This document shows, in pieces, positions 1-8,349 of a stretch of 64,000 nt of DNA. The position numbers and the translations under genes were made by a program. Source of the stretch: Streptomyces sp. yr375 (GTDB taxonomy: Bacteria; Actinomycetota; Actinomycetes; Streptomycetales; Streptomycetaceae); contig NZ_FOFF01000027.1 of NCBI RefSeq assembly GCF_900110755.1, positions 48,848 to 112,847 of the forward strand, in the 5' to 3' direction. The notes beneath the pieces were generated by a model. It searched no databases. It had not been told where the DNA came from and saw only the letters and a program-made list of their open reading frames with translations. Every line of letters starts with the position of its first letter. Position 1 is the first letter of the stretch.

Positions 1-668
1 CCGGGTGGCGGGCCAGGATCGGCATCGTCCTCCAGGCCAACCGCGACCACGGCCGCTGGCGGGTCGGGGACCTGCTGGGCCACTTCGCGCGCTACTACGC
101 CCACCCCTTCGAGCCGGCCGAACTCCTCGGCCTGGTGGGCCTCACCGTGCAGTCCGCCCAGCAGGTGAGCACCCTCTCCGGCGGCCAGCGCCGCCGCCTC
201 GACGTCGCCCTGGGCATCGTCGGACGGCCGGAACTCGTCTTCCTCGACGAGCCGACCACCGGCTTCGACCCCGAGGCGCGGCGCGGCTTCCACGACCTCG
301 TCCGAGGGCTGCGGGACGACCTCGGTACGACGATGCTGCTCACCACCCACGACATGGGCGAGGCCCAGCAACTCGCCGACCGCATCGGCATATTGCAGTC
401 CGGCAGGATCACCGCCTGCGGCACGCTCGCCGAACTCTCGGCCGCCGCACGCACCCGTTCCGACGTCGTCTGGACGGACGCCGACGGCACCTCGCGGCGA
501 CAACTCACCTCGGATCCCTCCCAGTTGGTCTGGGAACTGCACCAGCGGTTCGAAGGCCCGATCCCCGACCTGGAAGTGCGCCGCCCGACCCTGGAGGACA
601 CCTACCTCCGCATGGTGGCCGACGCCGACGCAACCGTGGGCACCGACCGCGAGGAGGCCGCCGCGTGA
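1..668 (+). CDS. ABC-2 type transporter ATP-binding protein (5' end outside window)
   Basis: ATPase subunit of an ABC-2 exporter; the N-terminus with the Walker A motif lies before the window. Reading from base 3, a Q-loop region (VLQANRD) is followed by the signature LSGGQ, the Walker B stretch ELVFLDEPTTGFD and the switch histidine in LLTTHDM. A short C-terminal extension with the usual 'TLEDTYLRMV' ending is typical of DrrA-like drug or lipid exporters. The stop overlaps the GTG of the next gene (GTGA), so the two are translationally coupled. The substrate cannot be told from sequence. A link to the NRPS cluster 9 kb away is unlikely because unrelated genes lie between. Confidence 0.93.
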   Translation, partial: GWRARIGIVLQANRDHGRWRVGDLLGHFARYYAHPFEPAELLGLVGLTVQSAQQVSTLSGGQRRRLDVALGIVGRPELVFLDEPTTGFDPEARRGFHDLVRGLRDDLGTTMLLTTHDMGEAQQLADRIGILQSGRITACGTLAELSAAARTRSDVVWTDADGTSRRQLTSDPSQLVWELHQRFEGPIPDLEVRRPTLEDTYLRMVADADATVGTDREEAAA

Positions 669-1528
669 ACGCGTCCGGCACGAACCCGTCCCGCCCGAAC
701 CCGTACCGACTCGGTCTGTCGCGCGGCGTCATCGAACTGCGCCAAGTGCTGCGCAGCGGCAAGGACATCTACACGTACCTGTCGACTCCGCTGGCCTTCC
801 TCGGGGTCGCCTACTGGCAGTCGGGCGACGGCGACGACGCGATGGCCCAGCTCTCCCTGGCCGGTGGCGTCGGCTCCACGATCTTCATGTTTGGTCTGCT
901 GACGGTCCCTCAGTTCCTGTTCGGGGACCGCGAGGACGGCACACTGCTGCGGCTGCGCGGAGTGCCCGGCGCGATGACCGCCTATGTCACGGCGAAGATC
1001 CTGTTCGTCCTCGTCAACATCGCCGTGTCCGTCGCGCTGTTGCTGCTGGGCGGTCGGGTGCTCCTGGGGACCGGCCTGCCGCACTCGCCGCAGCGCTGGC
1101 TGACGCTCGTCTGGGTCGTCGCCCTGGGCATCATGGCCGTCGTGCCGATCGGGGCGGCCATCGGCTCCCTACTGCCCGCCGCACGGGAAGCGCTCGGCAT
1201 CTACATGCTGCCGATGCTGGCCCTGATGGTCACGTCCGGCACGTTCACGCCGCTGCGCGAGATGCCGGACTGGCTTCAGAACCTCGTGTCCGTCTTCCCG
1301 CTGCGCTGGATCGCCCAGGGCGTCCGCTCGGCGCTCCTCCCGGACAACGCCAAAGCCCTTGAACTGGGCGGTAGTTGGCAGCACCCGGCCGTCGCGGGCA
1401 TGCTCGCGCTCTGGGCACTCGCCGGACTCGCCCTGGCCCCCCGGCTGCTCCAGCGGATGGCCCGCAGGGAGTCCGGAAGCAGCCTCTCGGAACGCGAACG
1501 CAAGCGAGTGGCCAAGACCGCCTACTGA
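665..1528 (+). CDS. ABC-2 type transporter permease
   Basis: Membrane partner of the preceding ATPase. It starts at a GTG that overlaps the upstream stop. The protein is 287 aa with about six hydrophobic segments; a soluble N-terminus is followed by membrane segments such as the one around FLGVAYW, then one containing ILFVLVNIAVSVALLLLG. The FTPLREMPDWLQ stretch before the last helices is typical of the ABC-2 permease family (DrrB-like). The C-terminus is basic and cytoplasmic. A strong hairpin follows the stop, so this is the last gene of its operon. Function is efflux; the substrate is unknown. Confidence 0.9.
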   Translation: MNASGTNPSRPNPYRLGLSRGVIELRQVLRSGKDIYTYLSTPLAFLGVAYWQSGDGDDAMAQLSLAGGVGSTIFMFGLLTVPQFLFGDREDGTLLRLRGVPGAMTAYVTAKILFVLVNIAVSVALLLLGGRVLLGTGLPHSPQRWLTLVWVVALGIMAVVPIGAAIGSLLPAAREALGIYMLPMLALMVTSGTFTPLREMPDWLQNLVSVFPLRWIAQGVRSALLPDNAKALELGGSWQHPAVAGMLALWALAGLALAPRLLQRMARRESGSSLSERERKRVAKTAY

Positions 1529-1541
1529 GCACACGGGGGTG

Positions 1542-1573
1542 GGGGCCGGGATCCGCCAACGGATCCCGGCCCC
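1542..1573. terminator. Bidirectional intrinsic-type terminator hairpin
   Basis: A perfect 14-bp GC-rich stem (1542-1555 with 1560-1573) closes a CCAA loop. It lies between the convergent permease and GH5 genes, so it can end transcription from both sides. No clear U-tract is seen, as is usual in Streptomyces. Confidence 0.75.
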
Positions 1574-1610
1574 GGTCGCACGCGGCGACGGAGTATTGAG
1601 GACGTCGTGC

Positions 1611-3374
1611 TCAGGACGTCGTGCCCGTGACCGTCCCTCCCGACTTCGTCACGTGGTACGTCACGGTCGTGCCGCTCCAGAAGTGGAAGGTGAGCGTGAC
1701 CGGTGTGCCGTCGCCGACCGCGTTGAGGAAGGCGGGGGTGAGGGTGAGGGCGTTGCCGCTGTAGTCCGGGGCGAAGGCGGTGTCGAACTGCTGGTACGAA
1801 GTCCAGTCGGCGGGACCGGCGTTGCGGCCGTCGGCGTACTTGGCCTCCATGGTCGCCAGAGTGTCGCCCCGGAACTGGGTGGGAACGGCAAAGGAGTTGG
1901 TCGTACCGCTGGCCTGGGACAGGACCGGGGTGTCGTATGTGATCACGTCGAGCTGCCAGGGGACCCCGGAGGAGAACCGCGCCTGGAGCGTCGCGTTGAC
2001 GCCGTAGTCCCGGTTGCCGGTCAGCCGGGTGAGGGCGGCCGCCGTCAGGGTGAGCTGACTGCCCGACACGGTGTAGTCCCGGCCTTGCGTGAGCCGGGTG
2101 CTGCCCTGCCAAAGCCCCTGGAACGTCGTGCCGTTGAGGTTCAGGGTGAGGGTCTTGGCCGTGATCGCGCCGGTCTTCGGGACGAACACCCGGTCGGAGG
2201 AGGCGGTGCCCGAGCGGGTCGTCCAGCTCGACTTGATCTGCGCGGACAGGGTGGCGTACCGCCACTGGAGCGTGTTGCGGTTCAGGAACGAACCCGCGTC
2301 CCACAGCGCGGTGGTGACCCCGTTGACCCGTGCCGCGTAACCGACCGCCTCGAAGTACTTCAGGGCCTCGCCCCGCTCGACGATGTCGTTGGCGCGCGTG
2401 TAGTCGGGGTAGCTGAGCAGGCTGTACTCACCGAGGTAGACGGGCACGCCCTTCGCGACGAACGTGTCGTGCATCCGGGCGAACGTGTCGGTGAGGTTCT
2501 TCTGCACCTCCGCGTCGAACCGGGTGTAGCCCGCGATGTTCACGCTGAACGGCCAGAAGCTGTAGTAGTGCACGGTCGCGACGAGGTTGGCATCGTTCAA
2601 CGAGCTGATGGTGGTGGCCAGTTCGTCCATGACACGCTGGTCGTCCGGTGACGAGGCCTGGGTGGGCAGAACGAGGAACCGGGTCGCGTTCGCGCCGCCC
2701 TTCTGGCGCACGATGGTGTGGAACGACGTGTTCAACTCGTTGAGCAGTTGGGTCTTCTGGGCATCGGTGGCGTTGTCGAAGACGGGTTCGTTGACGCTCT
2801 CGAAGAGTAACTGGCGTGACGAGTCACGGAACTTGGTGGCGATCTGGTCCCAGGTCGCGTTGAAACGGGCCAGCACCTGATCGTGGTCGGTGGCCATCTT
2901 GTTGATCCACTGCCACGAGTCGTGATGGACGTTGAGCACGACATACAGGTTGTCGGCCAACGCCAGGTCGACCACCTGCTTGACCCGGCTCAGGTAGGTC
3001 GCGTCGATCGTGTAAGGGGCCGTCGCCGACTGGTGGTTGCTCCAGGTGACAGGGATCCGGACACTGCGGAAGCCCTGCGCCTTCACGGCGTCGAACGTCG
3101 CCTTCGTGGTCAGCGGGTTGCCCCAGGACGTCTCGTCGGGGATGGCGTCCAGGGTGTTGCCCAGGTTCCAACTCGGCTGCATGGCGGCCACGGCGTCCAT
3201 CGCGTTAACCGGAACCACCTTGCCCCTACCGGCAGTTGAGGCGTGTTCGGGGGCGGCGAACGCGGTGCCGACGGCGAGACCGAGCGCCGCGAGCAGCGCC
3301 AGCAGAAGCATCGCCACGCGCCCGTAGCGGAGCCGTACCCGTCTCGTGTCCCTGGTGTCTCTCGTATTCCTCAT
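1611..3374 (-). CDS. Secreted GH5 endoglucanase with X2/CBM46-like C-terminal modules
   Basis: Predicted secreted endo-beta-glucanase, 587 aa. A basic N-terminus and hydrophobic core (LLLALLAALGLAVGTAFA) form a Sec signal. The GH5 barrel spans about residues 60-375, with the substrate motif WNLGNTLDA, the acid/base Glu196 in SVNEP and the nucleophile Glu316 in YLGEYS. A CBM_X2-like Ig domain follows at about 390-480 (NGTTFQGLW, DYTVSGSQLTL), then a last beta-rich domain at about 480-587. That order is known from Bacillus Cel5B-type enzymes (GH5_4-X2-CBM46). The start is ATG with AGGAACGG just upstream. It lies 12 nt after the GH43 gene, so both form one operon for plant polysaccharide breakdown. 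The subfamily is inferred, not computed. Confidence 0.9.
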   Translation of the reverse strand: MRNTRDTRDTRRVRLRYGRVAMLLLALLAALGLAVGTAFAAPEHASTAGRGKVVPVNAMDAVAAMQPSWNLGNTLDAIPDETSWGNPLTTKATFDAVKAQGFRSVRIPVTWSNHQSATAPYTIDATYLSRVKQVVDLALADNLYVVLNVHHDSWQWINKMATDHDQVLARFNATWDQIATKFRDSSRQLLFESVNEPVFDNATDAQKTQLLNELNTSFHTIVRQKGGANATRFLVLPTQASSPDDQRVMDELATTISSLNDANLVATVHYYSFWPFSVNIAGYTRFDAEVQKNLTDTFARMHDTFVAKGVPVYLGEYSLLSYPDYTRANDIVERGEALKYFEAVGYAARVNGVTTALWDAGSFLNRNTLQWRYATLSAQIKSSWTTRSGTASSDRVFVPKTGAITAKTLTLNLNGTTFQGLWQGSTRLTQGRDYTVSGSQLTLTAAALTRLTGNRDYGVNATLQARFSSGVPWQLDVITYDTPVLSQASGTTNSFAVPTQFRGDTLATMEAKYADGRNAGPADWTSYQQFDTAFAPDYSGNALTLTPAFLNAVGDGTPVTLTFHFWSGTTVTYHVTKSGGTVTGTTS

Positions 3375-3386
3375 GTCCCGTTCCTC

Positions 3387-4940
3387 TCACTGGGAAGTGG
3401 GAAGGTCGAGCGGCTCGTAGTCGAACCAGTCGAAGTGGACGGTGCCGGTCGCGGCGTACATGCCGATGACCCGGCCGGTGAAGCCGCCGGCCACTTCGGT
3501 GGACAGGTACCGGCCGTCGAGGACGCCGAGCACGGTGAACGCGCCGTCCGGTTCCTCGACGCCGAAGGAGAGGGTGTCGGGGCCGGAACGCGCGTCGCGG
3601 GGCGTCTGCGTGGCGGTCACGTCGACGCCGAGCACCACGGGCCCGGCCGGCACGGGACGGGACGCCACGAGGGTGCGCAGCGGACCGATCCGGGCGATCA
3701 CCCGCACCTCTCCCGCTCCCGCCTCGATGTCGTAGTGGTGCTCCTCGTCGAACCGGACCGCGAGCCCGCCGGACCCGGCCCCGGGATCGACCAACGTGCG
3801 CACCCGGCACGACAGATGTTGCTGCCTCCGGCCGACGAACACGGCGTCGGCGTCGTCCAGGGAACTGCTGCGTGCGCCGTGGGTGTCGGGGGCGCGCAGG
3901 GTCAGCCAGCCGGCGCGCTCCTTCGTCGTGCAGTGCTCGGCGGAACGCTGACGCGGTGACACCCAGCAGGGCTGCGGCTCACTGAGGTCGAAGTCGTCGC
4001 GGTTCGACACGACCGGGCCGGGCTGGAGCGGCCACGCGGGCGTGGGCATGGCGGTTCGCAACGCGTCGACGACCGGCCAGCCGTCCGCCCAGCTCACCGG
4101 GGCGAGGAAGGTCTCCCGGCCGAGCACGTGCCAGCCGGGGGTGCCGCCGAGCGGCCGTACGCCGAGCAGCACCAGCCACCACGAACCGTCGGGCGCCTGC
4201 ACCAGATCGGCGTGGCCGGTGTTCTGCACGGGGTGTTCGAGGCTGCGGTGGGTCAGGATCGGGTTGGCCGGGCACGGCTCGAAGGGGCCGGTGGGGGAGC
4301 CGGATCGGGCGACCGAGACCCCGTGGCCGCGCTCGGTGCCACCTTCGGCGATCAGCAGATACCAGTGGTCGCCGATCCGGTACAGGTGCGGCGCCTCCGG
4401 GTACTTGGCGCCGGGCGTGCCGGACCAGAGCGGGCGGACCGGCCCGAACGTCTCCCCGGTGTACGGGTCGATACGGACCTGCTGTATCCCGGCGAACGTG
4501 CACCAGCAGGTGCCGTCCTCGTCCCAGGCGAGATCGGGGTCGATGCCGGTGACACCGGGCAGCCGGACCGGGTCGGACCAGGGTCCGGTCGGGTCGGTGG
4601 CGGTGACCAGCAGATTGCCGCCGCCCTCGCAGACATTGGTGACGATCAGCCAGAACCGGCCGTCGTGATGGCGGAGCGTCGGTGCGTAGATCCCGCCGGA
4701 CGACGGCGTCCCCACGGGGATGGACAGTTGACTCGGCCGGTCGAGCGCGTTGCCGAGCTGCGTCCAGTGCACCAGGTCGCGGCTGTGGAAGAGGGGCACG
4801 CCGGGGAAGTACTCGAAGCTGGAGCACGCCAGGTAGTAGTCGTCGCCCACCCGGCAGACACTCGGATCGGGATGGAACCCGGGGATCACCGGATTGGCGA
4901 CGGTGACGGTGCCCCTGCCCGCCTGCTGCTGGACCGACAT
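3387..4940 (-). CDS. GH43 family beta-xylosidase / arabinofuranosidase
   Basis: Five-bladed propeller glycosidase of family GH43, about 517 aa. The N-terminal motif NPVIPGFHPDPSVCRVGDDY contains the general-base Asp; GIDPDLAWDEDG carries the second conserved Asp; KYPEAPHLYR has the catalytic Glu. A C-terminal beta-sandwich (about 350-510) resembles the extra domain of xylosidase-type GH43 members. No signal peptide is evident, so it probably acts on imported oligosaccharides. I chose the ATG at 4940 because a GGGATGG sequence precedes it; ATG at 4949 is the alternative, and the reading frame stays open to 5057. It is first gene of an operon with the GH5 enzyme, with a LacI-type palindrome about 50 bp upstream. 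Confidence 0.88.
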   Translation of the reverse strand: MSVQQQAGRGTVTVANPVIPGFHPDPSVCRVGDDYYLACSSFEYFPGVPLFHSRDLVHWTQLGNALDRPSQLSIPVGTPSSGGIYAPTLRHHDGRFWLIVTNVCEGGGNLLVTATDPTGPWSDPVRLPGVTGIDPDLAWDEDGTCWCTFAGIQQVRIDPYTGETFGPVRPLWSGTPGAKYPEAPHLYRIGDHWYLLIAEGGTERGHGVSVARSGSPTGPFEPCPANPILTHRSLEHPVQNTGHADLVQAPDGSWWLVLLGVRPLGGTPGWHVLGRETFLAPVSWADGWPVVDALRTAMPTPAWPLQPGPVVSNRDDFDLSEPQPCWVSPRQRSAEHCTTKERAGWLTLRAPDTHGARSSSLDDADAVFVGRRQQHLSCRVRTLVDPGAGSGGLAVRFDEEHHYDIEAGAGEVRVIARIGPLRTLVASRPVPAGPVVLGVDVTATQTPRDARSGPDTLSFGVEEPDGAFTVLGVLDGRYLSTEVAGGFTGRVIGMYAATGTVHFDWFDYEPLDLPTSQ

Positions 4941-4987
4941 GACAGCCATCCCGTCTCGCCACGTGGTGAATCCTGCTGAAACACCTG

Positions 4988-5001
4988 TTGAAGCGCTTCG
5001 A
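4988..5001. promoter_or_regulatory. LacI-family operator candidate for the GH43-GH5 operon
   Basis: A perfect 10-bp palindrome GAAGCGCTTC (4990-4999), with T/A matching one position further out, lies about 50 bp upstream of the GH43 start. It has the CG-centred form typical of LacI/CebR-type sugar repressor sites. No lacI gene is in the window. Confidence 0.55.
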
Positions 5002-5110
5002 TTCCTGTGGAGAGTAATAAGCGGGTTGTTGCAGAGCAAGAGCCAGAACACCGTCAATATCGGTAGTGATGCGCTTCGACGATGGCGCGGGGCGGGGCGG
5101 GTCGTGCGGT

Positions 5111-5137
5111 TGTCACAGACCTGGGTGCTGCCTTGTC
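5111..5137 (+). promoter_or_regulatory. ECF41-type promoter for the NmrA-like oxidoreductase gene
   Basis: TGTCACA (5111-5117), 16 nt, then TGTC (5134-5137). The ECF41 consensus, from memory, is TGTCACA-N16-CGTC, so this differs by one base. It is 116 bp upstream of the oxidoreductase ATG, and the convergent neighbour encodes an ECF41 sigma factor. Confidence 0.6.
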
Positions 5138-5194
5138 TTGTAGGTGTGCGCGTTGCAGCACGGGGTCCGGCGGGCCGTCGCCGGTACCCGTCAG

Positions 5195-5236
5195 ACAGCG
5201 AACAGCAGGCAGCAGACAGTCAACAGCCAACAACGA
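5195..5236 (+). repeat. Imperfect heptanucleotide tandem repeat in a 5' leader
   Basis: Six consecutive 7-mers: ACAGCGA, ACAGCAG, GCAGCAG, ACAGTCA, ACAGCCA, ACAACGA. Two more degenerate units (ACGGAGA, CGGACAG) run up to the start codon at 5253. The array lies between the ECF41-type promoter and the ATG, so it would be in the mRNA leader. Confidence 0.7.
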
Positions 5237-5252
5237 ACGGAGACGGACAGTG

Positions 5253-5993
5253 ATGAAGATCGTGGTCGTCGGCGGTACGGGTCTCATCGGCTCGCAGGTG
5301 GTCGCGTTGCTGCGCGACGGTGGTCACGAGGTCGTGGCGGCCGCTCCCTCCACGGGCGTCGACACCCTCACCGGCCAGGGTCTGGCGCAGGCTCTGAAGG
5401 GGGCGGACGTGGTCGTGGACGTGTCGAACTCCCCGTCCTTCGAAGACGAGGCGGCGCTGGACTTCTTCACCCGCTCGGCGCAGCACCTGATCGCGGCGGA
5501 GAAGGAAGCGGATGTCCGCCACCACGTGACGCTCTCCATCGTCGGCGTCGACCAGGTACCCGACTACGGCTACTACCGGGCCAAGGTCGCCCAGGAGGAG
5601 GCGGTGCGCGACGGCGGCGTCCCGTACAGCATCGTGCGCGCCGCCCAGTTCTTCGAGTTCATCGCACCGGTGATGGGCATGTCCGCCCAGGGCGTCGAGG
5701 TGCACCTGCCTCCCACGCGACTGCGTCCGATCGCCTCCGCCGATGTCGCCGCCGCCGTCGCCGAGGCGGCGCAGGGTGAACCGTCGTACGGCGTGCGCAA
5801 CATCGCGGGCCCCGAGGTCCACCGGCTCGACCGCCTCGGCGAGATCACCCTGGCGGCGAAGCCGGACGGCCGCACCGTGGTCACCGACGAGAACGCCGGC
5901 CTGTTCGCGAGCATGCCCGACGGGGTCCTCATCGGCGACGAAACGGCGCACCTCGCGGCCACCCGCTACGAGGACTGGCTCAAGCGGAACTGA
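5253..5993 (+). CDS. NmrA-like / SDR NAD(P)-binding oxidoreductase
   Basis: Atypical short-chain dehydrogenase of the NmrA/NAD(P)-binding family, 246 aa. The N-terminus has the dinucleotide motif VVVGGTGLIGSQ in a Rossmann fold. YGYYRAKVAQEEAV resembles the YxxxK region, and VPYSIVRAAQFFEF is typical of this family. The ATG at 5253 follows a purine-rich GGAGACGGACAG sequence. The gene is convergent with an ECF41 sigma factor gene, only 12 nt apart at the 3' ends. Oxidoreductases of this kind, and carboxymuconolactone decarboxylases, are the known partners and targets of ECF41 factors. Likely role: redox or stress adaptation; substrate unknown. Confidence 0.88.
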   Translation: MKIVVVGGTGLIGSQVVALLRDGGHEVVAAAPSTGVDTLTGQGLAQALKGADVVVDVSNSPSFEDEAALDFFTRSAQHLIAAEKEADVRHHVTLSIVGVDQVPDYGYYRAKVAQEEAVRDGGVPYSIVRAAQFFEFIAPVMGMSAQGVEVHLPPTRLRPIASADVAAAVAEAAQGEPSYGVRNIAGPEVHRLDRLGEITLAAKPDGRTVVTDENAGLFASMPDGVLIGDETAHLAATRYEDWLKRN

Positions 5994-6005
5994 CCGCGCC
6001 CACCC

Positions 6006-6932
6006 TCACCCGGTCTGTCGGGGCCGGACGGTGAGTCTGCGTGCCGACTGCTCGTAGGCACTCAGTTTGTCGGGCGCCAGGACCCAGTACAGCCCGTCGA
6101 TGCCGTCCGGTCCCACGGTGACGCTCACCAAGGCGACGGCGACGCTGCCCTTGGTGAGCAGAAGGCTGGGCAGGCCGTTGGCCTCGGCGACGCCGTAGTC
6201 GGCGTCGGGGAAGAACTTCTTGGCGAAGGCGCTGATCCTGGCGACGCGCCGGGCCCCCGCGACCTCCAGCCGTGCCACGCCGCGTATGCCGTTTCCGTCT
6301 GCGTAGGCGACGACATCGGCGGACAGCACGTGCTCGAGCGCGGCGACGTCACCGTGCTGCGCCGCCGCGACGAAGGCGTCGAGCAGCCGCCGGTGTTCGG
6401 CGGTGTCGACGGGATCGCGGCGCTCGGCGGACAGCCGCTTACGGGCCCGGCTCACGATCTGCCGCGTGTTGGCCTGGCTCAATCGGAGCATGCCCGCGAT
6501 GTCGTCGTACGGATAGTCGAACGCCTCCCGCAGCACATAGGCCGCCCGCTCCACGGGATTCAGCTTCTCCAGGACCAGCAGCACGGCCAACTCCAGCGCC
6601 TCGCCGCGCTCCGCGCCGACCTGCGGATCCACACTGGTGTCCACCGGCTCCGGCAGCCACGGCCCCACGTACGCCTCACGCCTGACCCGCGCCGACTGGG
6701 CGACGTTGATCGCCAGCCGGGTGGTGATCTTCGCCAGGAACGCCCCGGTGTCCAGCACGCCGCTCCGGTCGGTGCCCTGCCAGCGCACCCACACGTCCTG
6801 TACGACGTCCTCGGCCTCGGAGACGCTGCCCAGGATGCGGTAGGCGATGCCGAACAGCCGTGGACGCAGCCGTTGGAACGCGTCCGCCGCTTCGTCCAGC
6901 GAGTCGTCGGTGAGCGGCTGTTGCGCGTCCAC
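6006..6932 (-). CDS. ECF41-family RNA polymerase sigma factor (SigJ-like) with SnoaL-like C-terminal domain
   Basis: 308 aa. Sigma-2 region at about 20-90 (FGIAYRILGSVSEAEDVVQDVW) and sigma-4 region at about 120-180 (RAAYVLREAFDYPYDDIAGM). The fused C-terminal SnoaL-like domain (about 190-308) controls activity in place of an anti-sigma factor in this family. The ECF41 hallmarks are visible: the linker WLPEP, a DGGG-type motif (here DGNG, a variant) and NPDKL (here APDKL). The GTG start at 6932 has GGAGGT nine bases upstream. It is convergent with the NmrA-like gene, whose upstream region carries an ECF41-type promoter, so it probably drives that gene. Confidence 0.92.
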   Translation of the reverse strand: MDAQQPLTDDSLDEAADAFQRLRPRLFGIAYRILGSVSEAEDVVQDVWVRWQGTDRSGVLDTGAFLAKITTRLAINVAQSARVRREAYVGPWLPEPVDTSVDPQVGAERGEALELAVLLVLEKLNPVERAAYVLREAFDYPYDDIAGMLRLSQANTRQIVSRARKRLSAERRDPVDTAEHRRLLDAFVAAAQHGDVAALEHVLSADVVAYADGNGIRGVARLEVAGARRVARISAFAKKFFPDADYGVAEANGLPSLLLTKGSVAVALVSVTVGPDGIDGLYWVLAPDKLSAYEQSARRLTVRPRQTG

Positions 6933-7098
6933 GATGCCGATACCTCCGCAGGTCTGCCGGCGTGCCCTCGGACGGGCGCGGTCCGGCGACGAGGACGAGG
7001 GCGGCCCGCCCGCCGGGATTCTACGGCGGCCGCGCCGACGCGACCGTGTTTGCGGGTCGCGTTCCCGCCTTACCGACCGGGCCGAACTGTAAAGAACC

Positions 7099-7127
7099 TT
7101 GACAGTTAAGTGGTCTAGTCCAAATAT
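7099..7127 (+). promoter_or_regulatory. Chitinase promoter with overlapping DasR-type site
   Basis: TTGACA (7099-7104) and AAATAT (7122-7127), spaced 17 bp, form a sigma-70-type promoter. Between them lies TGGTCTAGTCCA (7111-7122), a close match to the DasR response element and to the repeats known in Streptomyces chitinase promoters. DasR binding there would block RNA polymerase until N-acetylglucosamine-derived signals relieve it. The rest of 6933-7210 shows no gene. Confidence 0.7.
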
Positions 7128-7210
7128 GGTTCCTGCTCGCCCACCCCCCCGCAGTTCTGTCCTTCCGCTGTCCCCGCCTGCCCTTCGGCCCTTATCCCAT
7201 GGGAGCGTCA

Positions 7211-8287
7211 GTGAGACGACCTGGTCTTCTTCGTACGTTGCTGTCCTGTCTGAGCGTGTCCGCCGTGACCGGCGGGCTCGTCGTGCTCGGGGGAGGGGAC
7301 GCGCTCGCCGCGCCGCACCCGCTCCCGGCCTTCGGCAAGCCCATGCCGGCCCATGTGGCGGCGCCCTACTTCGAGGCGTGGACCGGCGAGAGCCCGGCCG
7401 CGCTCGCCGCCGCCTCGGGCAACAAGTACCTCACGCTGGCCTTCCTCCAGACGGCCACGGCGGGCTCGTGCACCGCGTACTGGAACGGCCAGGCCGACCA
7501 GCCCATCTCCCGGAGCACCTTCGGCCCCGACATCGCCACGATCCAGGCGCGCGGCGGCAACGTCATCCCGTCCTTCGGCGGCTGGACCGCGGACACCACC
7601 GGCACCGAGCTGGCGGACAGTTGCACCGACGTCGACGCCATCGCCAAGGTGTACGAGAGCCTCGTCACGACGTACGGCGTGAGCCGGATCGACCTCGACG
7701 TCGAGGGTGACTCCATCAACAACGCGGCCGGAATCGACCGCCGTAACAAGGCGATCGCCAAGGTGCAGCGCTGGGCCGAGCGCACCGGCCGCAGCGTGCA
7801 GTTCTCCTACACCCTGCCGACCTCCACGTCCGGCCTCGGGGCCAACGGCCTGGCTCTGCTGCAGAACGCCGTCGACAACGGGGCGCGCGTGGACGTCGTC
7901 AACCTCATGACGTTCGACTACTACGACGGCGCCACCCACGACATGGCGGCCGACACGGAGAAGGCCGCCACCGGTCTGCACGCTCAACTGGCCGCGCTCC
8001 ACCCGAAGACGAGCTCCGCGCGGCTGTGGAACATGATCGGCGTCATCGAGATGCCCGGCATCGACGACTTCGGCCCCGAGGAGACCTTCACCACGCAGGA
8101 CGCGTTCACCGTGGAGAAGTGGGCCGCGGCCCAGAAGATCAACACCCTCTCCTTCTGGGCACTCCAGCGCGACAACGGCGGCTGCGTGGGCACCGGCGGC
8201 GCCAACTCGTGCTCCGGAATCGCCCAGGACACCTGGCACTTCAGCCACGCCTTCGAGCCGTTCACGAGCGGCGCCACCCGCCCGTAA
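7211..8287 (+). CDS. Secreted GH18 chitinase
   Basis: Predicted secreted chitinase, 358 aa. The N-terminal signal has basic residues and a hydrophobic stretch (LLSCLSVSAVTGGLVVLGGG) ending near ALAAPHP. The single catalytic domain carries the GH18 signature as SRIDLDVEGDS; the catalytic DxDxE is kept (D-L-D-V-E), although the usual DGxD start is R-I-D. NLMTFDYYDGA and LSFWALQRDNGG are the later barrel strands. There is no chitin-binding module. GTG at 7211 is chosen because GGGAG lies six bases upstream; ATG at 7199 has no site. Transcription is probably DasR-controlled, and a strong hairpin ends the gene. Confidence 0.92.
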   Translation: MRRPGLLRTLLSCLSVSAVTGGLVVLGGGDALAAPHPLPAFGKPMPAHVAAPYFEAWTGESPAALAAASGNKYLTLAFLQTATAGSCTAYWNGQADQPISRSTFGPDIATIQARGGNVIPSFGGWTADTTGTELADSCTDVDAIAKVYESLVTTYGVSRIDLDVEGDSINNAAGIDRRNKAIAKVQRWAERTGRSVQFSYTLPTSTSGLGANGLALLQNAVDNGARVDVVNLMTFDYYDGATHDMAADTEKAATGLHAQLAALHPKTSSARLWNMIGVIEMPGIDDFGPEETFTTQDAFTVEKWAAAQKINTLSFWALQRDNGGCVGTGGANSCSGIAQDTWHFSHAFEPFTSGATRP

Positions 8288-8298
8288 CGGCCCCAGGC

Positions 8299-8338
8299 GA
8301 CGGCACCTCCCCCCTCTGGACGGGCGGGAGGTGCCGTC
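8299..8338. terminator. Bidirectional terminator hairpin
   Basis: A perfect 13-bp stem (8299-8311 with 8326-8338) with a 14-nt loop lies between the convergent chitinase and ABM-domain genes. Confidence 0.8.
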
Positions 8339-8349
8339 GTCGAGACGGA

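Noticed and set aside
1..1528. First ABC-2 pair as part of the NRPS cluster
   Set aside because: Glycosidase, sigma factor and chitinase genes with their own promoters and terminators lie between, and the NRPS operon has its own ABC-2 pair.
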